DNA of 64,000 nucleotides from Nymphaea colorata (GCF_008831285.2 NC_045147.1:13060854-13124853); one strand, 5' to 3'; counted from the first letter of the stretch, positions 39,700-52,839 are shown. Program-made: numbers and translations. Notes: a model not told the origin generated them from the letters alone.

Positions 39700-42600
39700 G
39701 GAGTCGAAATCGATACCATCCATAATGAATTCAAATTTATATCTTTAGAGTGAAAAAAGAAACAAAGAGCAAGGCGAAAAAGTCGATATGTTAAGAAATT
39801 TTCAAAAAAATCAGTGAAATTTAATTAACATATAATTCGAGTTCAGGGGCTCAAACCTGAAAGACGAAGCTCATCTTCGACCTAGTGGGACTGCTGACGA
39901 CTACTTGAAATCTTGTAACTTTCTTCTACATCTACAGCTTCGAACCTACTAACCGGTAATTGGATCTCTTGCCGCTAAGAAAAGCACAGAGAAAAGGACC
40001 GAGTTGCATGGCAGAAGCAGGTTGCCACTGCCCAAATGACCTCTACCTCATGATCCTCAATTTTGAGATCTACAAGATTTAAATTCAGGCCTTTGTAACA
40101 ATCTAGTGCCATTGTAGTTAAGTCAGACTTCAGACATTTAGCTTTTGCTGAACTATAGAACTTGGTGTAGATTTCAACAAAGATTTGTCCTCTCAGTTCT
40201 TGGGGGCCAGAGTCGTACATGTTTCGTGAATATGCCCGAAAAGTTGGGTAGATTTATAAAACACTTTTTAAGGTGTTTTATGAATCACCTGCCTCGATCT
40301 TTAAACCATATTCATGGAAAAGTTACACATTATTCTGTTTTATATGTGACAGGATCCTTGAAACCTGCTTGCATAACATGAGAGGCATATGCTTAACTCA
40401 GTTTTTCTAGTCATAATTAGAGTTAGGATGAATGCCCTAACAAAAATGATTTGGTGTTGGGTCATGTGAAGGAAGGTAACAACGAAGCATCGGAAAAGGT
40501 AGAGAAAACTTGGACAGGACAGCTTATATGATCCTAATAACTCTCCTTATCTCTTTTCATTTGATGTTCAACTGTTGAACTTTCACTGAGGAGAAAAATA
40601 GACTCAGTTTTTACGGTGGTTAAGATTTGTAACCGAGTGTCGAATCCGCCTCCATTTTTTGCCAGCATCTACTTTCAACAAGCGAAGTACTGCTGAAGCT
40701 GAGATCGAACTTAGTTTCACCAGTAAAGCCTGGCTCGAGCTTTAGCATGCTCAAGCTTTCACAATGTGTGTCAACCCAATCAACCTTAATCCATAAGGTC
40801 CATGCTCAGGCGTAGAGGTTGTTTGGCAGCATGAATAGACGCTCTGTGAGTTTTCCATGAATCCATAAGCCATCCATAAATGTTTGGTTTTGAAAGACCA
40901 ATCTTTCCTATTCCCTGTTTATTCATAACGTTGGCCGCCTGAACGTGCGTGCTTGGAAATGGTTAAGGCCGCTTCATAGACACCAGTTGTCCAAAAATAG
41001 TCGTCCAGCTTATGGAGAAGGAAGGAAAAGTTATGAACATGTTAGATGACATGGGAATAACCCAGAGAGGAAGGAAGGGAATCTAAAGCTTTTTCTTATA
41101 TGATTTCTTTTCCTTCATGTTCATGGATCGCCCTTGCACCATGTGGATTTTGATGTGTATTTCTTTAGGATGAAAATGGGGGAAATTTTCCTCCTTTTGG
41201 GCATATCGAAGTTGGGCCCTACACTTCAAACTTCATGATACAGGTCCAATGTTTTCTGACAACTAAATGTACAAATCTGTCAAGGGCCAGTGAAGACTGG
41301 AATTGCTGTTGGAACTGGCTCAATGCGGCCCGAACCGAACTTGGCATGATAATGGCATACATTTAACTCGGCCAAACTTCAGACCTGGGTTTGGGACCTG
41401 GCTCAGGCAAATGGCCCAGATTAGACAGTTTAAGATGCTATATGGATACTTATAATGATAATTTGAGTTTTTTGTGATAAAACTTTAGCCAACTGTTCCC
41501 AAATTTGAAGTTTAGACAAGTTAACATTTGATTCTGTAGGGAATCGCCGAAAAACTGAAAAACGAAATTGAACGATTGTTTGCAATCATTGACTCTATAA
41601 GAACTTGAACACTGTGAAGCTTTGTACTTCTTCCTGCGGCGAACCCTGTGGATGTGATTTTGGGAACCTTGTGAAGGCGTGAACTGAATGTAAGGTGGAG
41701 AACTTCCACTGACCTCTCTCTCTCTCTCTAATCTTCTGATCCCTATCGATTTGAATAGTGTGGTAAACATGGTTGCCGTGGATAATCAGTGGCTTCATCT
41801 TGCTGTCATCAACAAAAACAAAAGCATTCTCTTAAGACAGAAATTTACCTATGTGTTTACCCAATGTTCTCTTGTTCCACGAATTCTCAACCATTCACAT
41901 TTCTTGGGACCATGAAGAATTCATGACTAAGAGTCGCCAAGCCAGAGACACTTTATATCTCAAGAACATGCTTCAAAGATTGGGCAGGTTAATGAGACAC
42001 AGTATACCCCTCCTACCAAACAACCCTTAGTATAAAAACCAATTTTGTCCAAACCATCAAAATCAAGCTCAATTGGCAGAAGCAAATCTGGAGAATATGG
42101 GTTTGATACAACACCTGTAAGGGTGACGTGTGCCGCACATGAATATTTTTTTATTTTCACTTTTTCCTTTTTTTAAAGTATTTAGCCTTTTGACTTTTTA
42201 TATTAATACAAAAATCATTGTTTACTTATTCAGAAACGATTCGTAGTCCTATTTGATGCAGTTGATTCCTGATTTGATTCAAAAGCCCATGTTGACAACA
42301 CTGTCAGGCCCTCAGTTGGCAGTTATCAGCAAAAGTTCCGCCACGTACAAGCATCTCAGAACGGAGATGTCAGTTCCGAGTTTACGGCCACAACATGGGC
42401 CCGTATATAGAAATGTTTCAATAAACTAACGTGCAAGTGCATTTCAACAAACAAAAATGATTCTACATTAGACAAAGCATTACTCTGAATAGAACTGAGT
42501 TCCATGGGAATTCATATCAGGCCCATTAGGTGCACAGTCCCCACACTTAAACTAAAAGTAGCCAGCAATCATGAGAAAAAAGAAACCATTGTTCGAGATA

Positions 42601-43244
42601 GCAAAAGTTAATGAATCTGAACGGCCTGATATTAGTTAGCATCACATTCACGGTTTCAACTGCACAAGAAATAACTTGAACGGGAAGTCCTAGCAAACAA
42701 AATACACATTGTGACAGCGTCCTTTTTCATGTCTATGATGAATATTAACCTGCTTATAAGGTCAAGATCATGTTAGTTCAACAAGGCTTTAGCAAAGGCA
42801 CCAAAACAGCAACTACACTAGTTTGACAGCAATTTTCATCCCCTGGAGCACTTCTAGCAACAAGCCCTTTGCTGTCAAGAAGCCTTTGCATAGTCCTTTC
42901 ACAAGATGATGGTCCTTTCACTAAATGATATCAGTCATTGAAATTTAAAGTTCAGACAGTCCTTGGGACATCTGCAACATGTACCTTAAAGTTTACTGAG
43001 AGATAAACTCCAAAGCCTCGAAGTTCCAACCAAAAATCTACAGATAGCAAGACAAATTATCCCCAGGATATCACCTCACTACTGAAGACTGAAGTAAGTC
43101 CATCATGCAAAGAGAACTGCTGAAGAACATCTAGACTGAAGGCACCACGAGGAGGGACTGCCATGAAACAGCTAGACCTGATGGAAAACTCAGAGATACA
43201 CAAATACATAACATTTGTGTCCACCACTAAAGAGCTATCTGGTT
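39700..43244. other. Intergenic; 3' flank of the CID-type gene
   Basis: A palindromic MITE-like block related to the 30.7 kb copy is at 40,257-40,320. 41,280-41,430 has GGCCC/GGCTC-rich debris. A short (CT)n is at about 41,714-41,728. The 3' UTR of the PAM2-RRM gene should begin at 43,244 and run downward. No further coding exon was recognised. Confidence 0.45.
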
Positions 43245-44155
43245 TCAATGAATTGGAGGCCGAGGAGCACGAGGCCTCACTGGTGTCTTAGATGGGCTCA
43301 CCCTGCAGAGTTTTTCCAGTGCCCAACTAAATTAGAAGTATTCAACAAATATTTTCCAGTAAAAGCAGAACTTGATGTGTACTCATACCTTATAGGCAAG
43401 GAACCCAAAATGGCGCCACTACAGTTCAGTGCGCTAATTGCACTTTCAGCCTGAAAGAGAAGATTGCACAAGCCATTAGTGTTTGGATGCTTCAAATAAC
43501 AAATTATGCACAAACATAAGCCACCAGGCTCCAGCTTGAATAGAAGAAACAGACTCAAAAAATTTACTGCAGTTTCATTGTTCAACAAATTGAATAAAAA
43601 AATAGACAAGCAATCTTCTGCAACAGTTCCATACATGGACGTATTACAGGTTCAAATTCTATATGAACTCCAACTGGAATTCACAATGTCACACATTTGC
43701 AGCAGATTTACTATCAAGAAACAACCATAAATAAGTTGGTGGGGGAAACAAGGGTGTCCATTGAACAACACGTATTCAGACCAAATAAAAGAAGGAAAGG
43801 AAAAGAAATGGAAAAACATGCCAACTTTAAACTTTAAAGTTGATAAGCCAGTTGAAAGAGGTTTCAGTCGATAAGATGAAGCCTGTATAGTTCATAGATT
43901 AAAGTCATTAATATCTCTGAAGCAAAAGTTAATATTAACTTGAGACAAACAAGAACAATGAGTCTACAATGATGTAATGACGGATTGACATAATCTACCT
44001 AAGGTTCTATTAAAAGTCTGAAACTAACATTTGATATAATCTATAATAGCATAATAAAACTCTTTAAGGAATGATGTCATAAAGTAGAGGATTAAATGCC
44101 AAGGCGACTTGTTACAAAGAAGAACTTAAGAATATTTCAGCAAATCAACACCAAA

Positions 44156-44193
<38 letters not shown>

Positions 44194-45117
44194 CAATAAA
44201 ATGAACGCCCGTTGCTAAAATCAGAATGTAAAACCAAAACTACCAAAATGTTAGATTACAGGCATGTGGTGCAGGTGCAAGAGTGGGTGTGGCATGTGTG
44301 AGTGTGCGCACGCTTGTGAAAAAGTTAAAGAGAAAGTCTTTCATTGCAATAAAAGAAAAACTAAAAAATAATAAGGCAAAAAGTTAAAAGAGAAGTTTGT
44401 CACATGTCTTTTTTTGTCAATAATACTAAAAGAGATGTTCAAAACAGAACATAAAAAATTATACAAACCCTAACCATTGTTAATCTCAACCCTAGCCCTG
44501 CCTTTCTAGCTGCAGCCAGTAAGTCTTTCACTCTTTTTTCCTTCTTGTTGTTCCTCTTCCCTCCTTTTCTTCCTCCCTCTTTTTCTGGGTGACTGCACCC
44601 CAAGCAACACAACAACTGCAGGCCACACCCACGTCGATGCTGGTGTGGCACCCAAAATGGTGTGTCGATGTATCATAGATTTGAATGCAATTTGCTTTGC
44701 CTCACTAGGCATCTTGCATTGCTTAAAGACGACATTCATAATTAATCATCAACAGAAATATTTTCATGAATTTTTGCTATTTTATTTCCCCTGGAGAAAT
44801 AATGTCATGAACTGATGCCAGTAAAATTTTTTGCTTTGACTGTGAACTGACAATGATGCAGATGATGGCAAACTTTCCAAAATTGTCATAATTATTCTTG
44901 AAAATCATCTAAGTCCTGCTCCTGGAATACACCAATCATGTGCATCAGTCCATGGTTTTGCATATTGTCCTAAATCTGCTGTTAAATGCAAAATGCACTG
45001 AGGTACTAAGGAGTTTCAACATCCAGCTTGGTGCTTTCTCTTTGTATATTTTCATATTTTTTGAATATAAATAATGAATATACTGTTGCTTGCTTAAATC
45101 TTCTAAGTAATACATAC

Positions 45118-45192
<75 letters not shown>

Positions 45193-48100
45193 CATGGCCG
45201 TGTACCCAAATTCTTTTAAAATTGCTCTGCACCATACCCACATTCATGTGACATAGCCAACAAAATAGATGTAAAGTTGTACTAACATCTATCCTGTGCT
45301 CATTTTCCTCTTAAACAATGCCTATACAACCTGGAAAGTGTGCATAAGACTAGAAGGTGACAGTATGGCAAATAAAACCAATAAAGGAATCAACAAATAG
45401 ATGACAGCAGTTTGACTTGATAGCAAGTATTGAAACCCTTTTACAAGATAACGAATATAAAAACAGCAGCACTTTCAATTGAACAGTTCAAGGATTATGC
45501 TAAAGTAAAATTTGCATCAGGAACTACACAACCAAGGAAGAACCTATTTTGAACTTTCCAACTTGTGCATTAAAATCATATCTTTCTGAAAACTAGGTCA
45601 CGAACAGAAGTGCCTACAAGATGTTCGATGCACAACTACTCGTGACAGACACAAGAACACAGAGAAGGTGGATTCTGTATTCTTTTTATACAGAACTGAT
45701 CGGAAGAAAGTGAGCTAAAGGCAGAAAACCAATTGCTAGTAATCTTGCATGAGATCACATAAGCATAAAGACTATGCCTAAATGCATGTTTCAACTTTCA
45801 ACACATTGTCCCTAACCGACTGCTAGAAGTAAGAGAAAAGCAATACAAGCAATTCTTTCAAGCATAGTCACAAATAACGTTTCGGAGTTTTAAACTGCAA
45901 GGTTTTTTTCGGGTATAATATAGTGAACTTGAAAAAAGGGGAAAATAGGGTAAATTTTTAAAATTTTTAAAAAACTAAAAATGGGAAAAAATAAAATAAA
46001 TGAGAAAACAATAACACAAACATCAAAAGATAAGTAGATTTGCAATAAAAAATAGAAAATGAAAAAAAAAACTGTTTGAATGAAAAAAATCAAAAAAATG
46101 AAAAAGTGAAAAAAAATGCAAAAAAAACATGTTTCTCTTTTTGAACATTTTTTTCAAAAAAATGCGTTTTTTTTAGTTTTAAACGGCATTTAATTTTCTC
46201 ACTTTTTTTTTTGCGTTTTTTCAAAAATAACGGGTTTTTTGTGACTATGAATTTTTCAAGAACCTTTCCATTTGTGTGAACACTAATGGCATACAATTGC
46301 AATTTTGGTATGGTCAGCACTAATGGCATCTCCTTTTTTTGATGGATAATGGCATACAATGACAATTGATCCTTTCCATCATTTCCTTTCCATGAAGTTG
46401 GAAGCACTTTTGACGATTTCCTGTTCGCTTCGCTAACGCGACGCGTTGTCAGCTTTGCTACCGACGCTTCCTTATTAGGGTGCTTCGCTACCGAGGCGCC
46501 GCATCAAAGAAAGTCAGCTCCGAACCGACGCTTCGTTCCGCTTCGCTAACGCTCGGCTCAGTCTGGAACCTTCGCGCTGACCGTTCGCTTTCTCAGTAGC
46601 GAAAGCGCCTATGAAGACATTAAGGGTCTGATTTGAAGTTTAACTGCCGCAGGATATCCAAGAGTTGCAAGTTGTAACTTGAAAATCAGAAAAAAAGAAA
46701 GCAAAAAGAAAAGGAAAAAAAAGGCCAGGAAAGTACGGCAACAGATTGAAATTTTGAATACCAAACAACAAAGCACACAATGTACAATTTCCCCATGTCC
46801 AAGTCATTACGTTCAGCAATTGCTAGAAGGACAAACATGGTCAACAACTTCAATGAGAAATATTAAGAAAATCTGAAAATTAAAAATTATTTGGTGTTGT
46901 AGGTGGAAAGCATTTCTTGATTGGCATCAAATTGTAAATGTCCGAAACTTAGAAAGCAATGTTACCAAGGAACAACAGATCAGATCCAAGCTTGAGAAAT
47001 ATGACTATGTCCAACTGAGGCACGAGAACTACAGTGTGAGTTTGACTATAAAAAACCAAGATCCTAAATATGCAAAAATCAAATTCTTATTGAACCCCTG
47101 AAAGTAATTCTTATTGAAAAGTAAATCACTCCAGTGCTTGTATTGCTCTAACATTCAGTTAAAGCTTTGAAAAACAAGTTTCGCAGGTCACAGAGCTGCA
47201 GAAAAGGAAAAACTAAGGGTGAACATTTCAGTTGCATCCTATGTCACATAGTTGTGGGGTGTGTGTGTAGGCTTGGCCACACAATAGAAGTATAAACAGA
47301 AAACATTCTTCCCCAAATTTCTTCTACCCACCCACATAAATATGTGTGCAAGAGAGAGAGCGAGAGAGAGAGAGAGACTGGTCAAATAATTTTGTCCCAG
47401 GTCAAACTGGCAACAAGCACTATCTAACAGTCACTGTCATAATCACGATTCAACAAAAACTTTAAAATAAGGTGCTCGGTGACAGTAAAATCACAGGCCT
47501 GTGTAGTAACTAACTTTGATTTTCCATGTTAAACATGAGAGGTTACAATTTTAATGGGTCAGTTGCATAAATTTAGTTCAACTTTAAGAATAGATAGTCT
47601 GCATAGTTTCCTTTCAATCATAAATGGACAAATGCACATGCACTTGAATAACACAAATGAGATTCTCTTGGACCATTTGTCATGACATGGAAGACAAAAT
47701 GGATAAATAGCATTATGCAACTGAATTGGAATGTCCGTTTTTCAGTTTCTTCAAGAAAAGGTGGCCCATGCCACTGCAGAGTCATACTTCATAGGTCATT
47801 ATGGGTTAATAATTAATATATGTAATGTATTACCTGTTTAATATAAAATAACAGCATCATCAACCTTGAAACAACGATAATATTAAATGAACATTTTTAG
47901 GGTCAGAACAGGATCCAGTCTGATGATCATCACACTCTAAAGAACATAACAAAAAGAAAGAGAAACACACACTCTAAATTGATGCTCACAGCCTCACTGA
48001 CGCAATCTAGTTTATCAAGTTTGGCCGCACTTTTTTAAACAAGTAGTGGTTCACACTACTGGAAATGCACAAAGGTATTTTTTAATTAATGCATAACCTA

Positions 48101-50435
48101 ATTTTTTGTAGAAAAACAGCACCAAAAACTTTGGAACTAGATCATAATAAATAAAATCGTCACTATTCATTTCAAGGATACTCACATGAGAAATAAAGCA
48201 CATTAACCCCAAAAAATTGTCATAAGTAGATCCTGTTGCCAAGTAAGACTTACATGCACAAACTCCACGAAAGCAATTCGTGTTGAGTGATGGTAATCTC
48301 CCAACAACCTTAATCGATAAACCTAAGCATAAAAATATCAGTTCGCAGTTCTCAAAATAAAACAGTCAAATTAAACCAGAAATCTTAAGATTGTGAAGGA
48401 ACACGTGTTCTCTAACCTCTCCACACAGTGATTCAAAAAAGAGTTTAACATCTGCTTGGGTAACCTGAAAAATTAAAAGAAGAAATAAGAATGTGTTTAT
48501 AACTTCACCACAAAAAAATGGCTGACGATGATTCATTCTAACACAGTTCACCTTTTTATCAATATTTGTACAATAAATAGTCCTTGTACACATCTCACGC
48601 TCATCTTCAGACTGCTCCAAAAAACACAGTTAGGCATGGACGAGCAAGAAACAAGCGTGGAAAGCCAGATTCTACCAATTATTGTGATTTTCTGAGCTAC
48701 TGATGAGAGAAAAAATTATTCTGAGCTACTGATGAGAGAAAAGATTATCTACCCTTGGCAGAAAAGTCGGGTTAACAGGTGCGATTGCAGTTTTCGATGG
48801 AAGCACCCTCACTGGGTAGAATCCAAGCACAGTTCCTGCAAGGCTTAAAGCAGCTTTTGCACCTTCTGAAATTTCAACAGCCGTGAATTAGAAGAATTAT
48901 AAGCATGATAACCAGTTAAATGTATTAACTGCCCAAACAAAATTCATACCTTCATCAAAAAACTCAATAAAAGCAAAACGAAGAACTGAATTTGGGTCAC
49001 CACATACTCGGCAATCGACAATCTTCAGCCCAAAAAAAATTATGAAATCAGGAGAAAGAAACACCTCTATGCCTTGCAGAGCCAAGGATCAAGCATAAGT
49101 AGAACGAGGATCATAGTAACGCAATATACAGAAAAACTAAGTTTTCGTAAGTCTCACATGTCCACAATGGCTGAAGAGGGAGGCAAGCTGCTCTTCCGTA
49201 ACCTAGATGATCATCAAAAATTAGTCAATCATAAAATTAGTCAATCATAGGGGCATTCCACACTCATTAAACCAAATGCTTATTCCTAATTGAGATTGTT
49301 CTCAAAGATATTCAGATATACAAGTTAGTAAGCACCACAAAGGCAAGACGAGATAAGTAAAGGGCGATACCATCGCCATTTTCACGTATAACAAATTTAC
49401 GACCATCTTAATTTCAGAAATTAGAAACGAGAAGCGCACGTCCGAAGATAGACCAACGGAATGAACAATAACGGTGGAATAATGTACAAAAATCCCAAGG
49501 AAAAGTGACAGAGTCCACAATCCAGTTCACTCAAGTGGTCAAATCATATTAGGAGCTTCGGCAAAAAAAAATCCCAAAAGAGCACAAAATTTAAAGGAGA
49601 ATAGTTCTTAATAGAGAACTAATAAATTTACAGTAGAATTACCTGCAGATCAATATCAGAAACGTAAACCGTCCTCCGGATAACCTCTTCCCTCTGAGCC
49701 AAACTTGTCCGACTGTTCATTCTGCGTTTCCCCTGATTATAACTGCTCTTCTTCTGACGAAAATGTCAGCAAATATCAGTATCAGAGTACACAAAAAATA
49801 ACACAGCAGTAAATTTTTAGTTGTAGAAATGAATTTGGTGATCTTCCACTCCTCACCCTTCTGAGGTTTCCATTGCTTCCGTTGCTGTTCTGCAATACAA
49901 AATTGTTCGCTAAAGGCGCGCCAGAGCCCGGAACGAACTCCTCTGCCATTGGGTTGAGCTTCGACAGAAGATCCACAAGCTCCTTCATATCCCGCTTGAA
50001 GCCGTCGCCGCCATCAACATCCCCGTTCTCGCATAAGTCGTGGCCATTTGCGCGGTGCTGATGCCCGCCCACAAGTGCCGCATGTTGCAACCCGTGAATC
50101 CCATTCTTCAGCACCATCTCCGTCTTCGCCGCCACCGGCGCTCTGTGGTTGCCGAGAGCCTGCGGTAGTGGGGCCGGCGGTGACGGCCTTTGCTGCACCT
50201 TCAACCTCATGTCACCATTTCTCAGCAGGCCGTGCCCCTGCGTCGGCCCTCCGCCTGCTTGGCCTAAATTAGGGAAATGCTTCGCCTTTGCCTGCTCGTG
50301 ATCGTTAGCTGGGGACGGCTCCGTGGCGGCTGCCTCGAAGCGGTCAGCCGGCACTTCGTCACCAAAATTCCGGCCAGCCAACGACGATCCGACGTTCACC
50401 CCCAAATCCACGCCGGCGTTCTCCACCACGGCCAT
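43245..50435 (-). CDS. PAM2 motif and two-RRM protein, CTC-interacting domain (CID8-13) family, 10 exons, 405 aa
   Basis: CID proteins bind the MLLE domain of poly(A)-binding protein through PAM2 and bind RNA through two RRMs. Exons (minus): 49857-50435, 49643-49753, 49158-49202, 48950-49022, 48753-48865, 48552-48611, 48417-48464, 48254-48322, 43389-43450, 43245-43302. All introns are GT-AG and phases agree. The N-terminus is low-complexity. PAM2 is LSKLNPMAEEFVPGS at 157-171. A basic stretch (KKSSYNQGKRRMNSR) at 194-208 precedes RRM1, which runs from RTVYVSDID with RNP1-like RFAFIEF at 260-266. RRM2 runs from RTIYCTNID with RNP1-like RIAFVEF. The tail is VSPSKTPVRPRAPRPPIH. Intron 8 is 4.8 kb and splits RRM2. 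A GAG|GTAATT donor near 50,612 suggests an extra 5' UTR intron, with an acceptor perhaps near 50,567. The member (CID8 to CID13) cannot be fixed. Confidence 0.94.
44159..44188. repeat. (AT)n microsatellite in intron 8
   Basis: AT dinucleotide run within the large intron of the CID-type gene. Confidence 0.93.
45112..45189. repeat. (CATA)n then (TA)n microsatellite in intron 8
   Basis: Five CATA units pass into about 30 TA units, suggesting the TA run grew from a CATA seed. It lies in the large intron of the CID-type gene. Confidence 0.95.
45863..46249 (+). mobile_element. MITE with CATAGTCACAAA inverted ends, inside CID intron 8
   Basis: The left end CATAGTCACAAATAACG is matched by the inverted right end TTTGTGACTATG at 46,238-46,249, so 12 bp are perfect. 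Flanks ATTCTTTCAAG and AATTTTTCAAG resemble an 11 bp target-site duplication with two differences, which would suit a Mutator-like element. The inside is very rich in A and T runs and codes for nothing. Relatives are at 23,235 (inverted, short) and 33,372 (truncated). Confidence 0.8.
46421..46605. repeat. GC-rich GCTTYGCTAMCG repeat segment inside CID intron 8
   Basis: Four copies of GCTTYGCTAMCG lie at 46,427, 46,452, 46,482 and 46,540, with further CGACGCTTC words between. A hairpin TTCGCT...AGCGAA closes the segment at 46,584-46,603. Base composition differs sharply from the surrounding AT-rich intron. No coding frame or known element was recognised. Confidence 0.65.
47351..47379. repeat. 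(GA)n microsatellite in intron 8
   Basis: GA-rich run with one GC step inside the large intron. Confidence 0.9.
48691..48748. repeat. 29 bp tandem duplication in CID intron 5
   Basis: TCTGAGCTACTGATGAGAGA followed by AAAAATTAT repeats head to tail with one change. The copy nearer exon 5 ends four bases before the intron's GT, so the first bases of the 141 bp intron are almost all made of this duplication. Confidence 0.93.
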
Positions 50436-50720
50436 GGCTGCAAGAGATCAACGGCCTCCCTTATTCCTTATATTTCTCTTCTCTCTCGCTCTCTCCCTCT
50501 CCAACCTTCTCTTTAACCTCTTTATTTCCCCGCTTCTTCTTCTTCGATCACCACATTTTTCGCCCTAGAAATCCACTCTCTCACACACAATAGGGGAAAG
50601 AGACAAAAATTACCTCTGAGAACCAGCGAAGAAAAAGGATTAGTTCTACTTCACGATCTTAGACGCCATGGATCGCCTTCGTCGTGAAACCGAGATGCAA
50701 GAGGGAGGAGAATTGTGACA
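50436..50720 (-). promoter_or_regulatory. 5' UTR and upstream region of the CID-type gene
   Basis: Pyrimidine/purine-biased sequence typical of a plant leader lies above the ATG. On the minus strand TCTCAGAG|GTAATT near 50,612 is a plausible donor and TTTCTAG near 50,568 a plausible acceptor for a short leader intron. No TATA box was assigned. A (CTT)n tract follows at about 50,731-50,769. Confidence 0.35.
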
Positions 50721-50730
50721 AAAACGTCTT

Positions 50731-50769
50731 CCTTCTTCTACCCCTTCTTCTTCTTCTTCTTCTTCTTCT
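50731..50769. repeat. (CTT)n microsatellite
   Basis: Trinucleotide CTT repeats, interrupted once, upstream of the CID-type gene; GAA on the gene strand. Confidence 0.9.
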
Positions 50770-51935
50770 CGCCCTCCCCACCTCTGCTTCTCCCTTTCCT
50801 GGCACCCCTTTTTCCCTTATGAATGCTATGAACATATATTGTACTCGAAATGCGCGTATACTTTTTTCCCCTCACAAGCCAGAGTCGTTCTTCAATGCTT
50901 CCCCCCCAGCATGCGTGCATGCTCCATGAGCATCATCTTATACCATAGCCATCATCATCATCATCTTTCAACAAGGTATCACGGATCGGATCCTATCGTA
51001 TATCCAGTAATGAACCATTTATTAGGTCCAATTTTTTTTTTTCTTTTTGTATCTGGTCAGACATAGATTCGTATGTCCAATTTCACCTGAATTCAGAATC
51101 ATATTCGAAGTTGTCTTATAAGTTTGATCACATTTTGGAAAGCATTTTGATCCTACATAATTATGGTCTCAGTATCATACCCGAAGTCGGCACCCCGGCC
51201 CTGCTCCGGTCAAATGGCTGCTCTTAGTTGGCCAATTACTGGTTTGACTGGAGAACAAGAGAGGTTTGGTTGCGAATACTCTTATGAAACCTTTTGATTA
51301 TATTTATTAATAGCTCTTATCAGAGCCTACTTATAGAATGGATATATAGAGCCAAATAAAAAAAAAAAAAAAACATTAAACTGATAAAAGAGAACCCTTT
51401 GTCTTGAATCTTGAAGAGTGCACCCTTAAAAGAGAAAAAAATATCATGGCCTACAAAATCTATTGCAAAAATGGTAAACAGAATATCGCAACATGTTTAC
51501 TTAGACTGTTCGTTTAGAGTGCCACTTAAATGTCAAAAACCAGTGTTGTAAAGTCCGCAGGGATTGACGGATTCTGCGATTCAGCTTGATCATGAATCGG
51601 TAAAAAAAAAAATTACAAGTGATGAAGAAAAATACCAGCTTTAAAAGTATTTAGAAATATTAAAATTAATATAACTCATTTGCACCTTTATATGAATTTT
51701 CAGGTGAATGGAAGTTGCCCGAATAAAAGTTAAAGTCCCTTTCCTATCGTTCTTAGGATTAATTTGGAACTTATATAAACTTTGAGGACATTTGTAATTC
51801 AAAGAATAGTACCCACAAAAATTAAACTGATGATTGGGCAATCAGCAGCCAACTAGATTACATCCGTTGGAGCTATATGAACAATGAATTGCTTTGGTTC
51901 AGTTGGAACCAATTTTTACAATGCTTTGAACATTG

Positions 51936-51969
<34 letters not shown>

Positions 51970-52830
51970 AAGTATTAAGTACCCCGAACATATGATACTA
52001 TTGGGTCGGACATGATCCGGACCATATGGATTCTTGCAATCCTAATCTATTATTTAATATTTCAGAACGAGAACTTTTATTGACATTAACTCAGATGCGG
52101 ATGAATCTTTTAAGTAATGTCCCCATCACTTCATTAATTAACATTGGCAACTTTGTTCGTTAACGAAAACTTCACTGTAATCTGAAATTTGTGGAATTGT
52201 CTGATCCACAACAAGCGTGCTCTTTGCCATTTACGTAGATTCAGATCCAGATTCAAGTTTGCAACAAAATTTGCATCTTTGAGTGAAATTTGTACAATCT
52301 ATGAGCCATCATCACATGCAGACAAAAAGAAAAAGTAAAAAAATTATATGGACACGTTCGTAGTATGTTCTATATATAATAAAACTTATGAGTATTCAAA
52401 AATGACAAAGCAAAACTGTAAAAGAACTATTTGCTTGAACGATCTTCCAAGAATCGATACTCTTTTTTTGGTTCAATTAGATTGTGTTTTTATCAGCTGA
52501 AATCTTGAGGCTGGCCGGATGCTCCACCCTCACACTCCAAACTCTTTCAGGCTGTATGTGTGAGATGCCGGAGTATCTGGAAGGCCGGAGAAATCCTTAT
52601 ATATATATATATAACTCTTACATCGGAGTCAAACAAAATGGCTCTTCTACAATAAGCTAAGCCCTCACGGCCTAGAGCTGCATTGACTTGTATAAGGGGT
52701 TGACACTCTCAAAAATCAAACCAAAGACCATTTGGGTTGTGTTATAAATGCCCTAGCAAAACCTCTCGATGGGAAGCGTGAAATTTGAGCTTCCGAATAT
52801 CGGTTAATTGAGTCTCTCGCTCCAGGTCTG
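50770..52830. other. Intergenic, nothing recognised
   Basis: AT-rich DNA with oligo(A) runs and short (TA)n tracts near 51,937-51,955 and 52,595-52,612. No coding exon was seen on either strand. Confidence 0.5.
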
Positions 52831-52839
52831 ATTTCGAGA

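Noticed and set aside
39840..39880. TTCGAGTTCAGGGGCTCAAACC as a tRNA T-arm
   Set aside because: No acceptor stem, anticodon arm or D arm could be fitted around it.
45006..45247. Open frames encoding long Tyr-Ile runs
   Set aside because: They are translations of the (TA)n tract; the same happens at 5,981-6,163 and 56,039-56,479. No coding value.
49873..50568. Plus-strand frames over the first exon of the CID-type gene
   Set aside because: They are antisense shadows of the exon that encodes the PAM2 motif.
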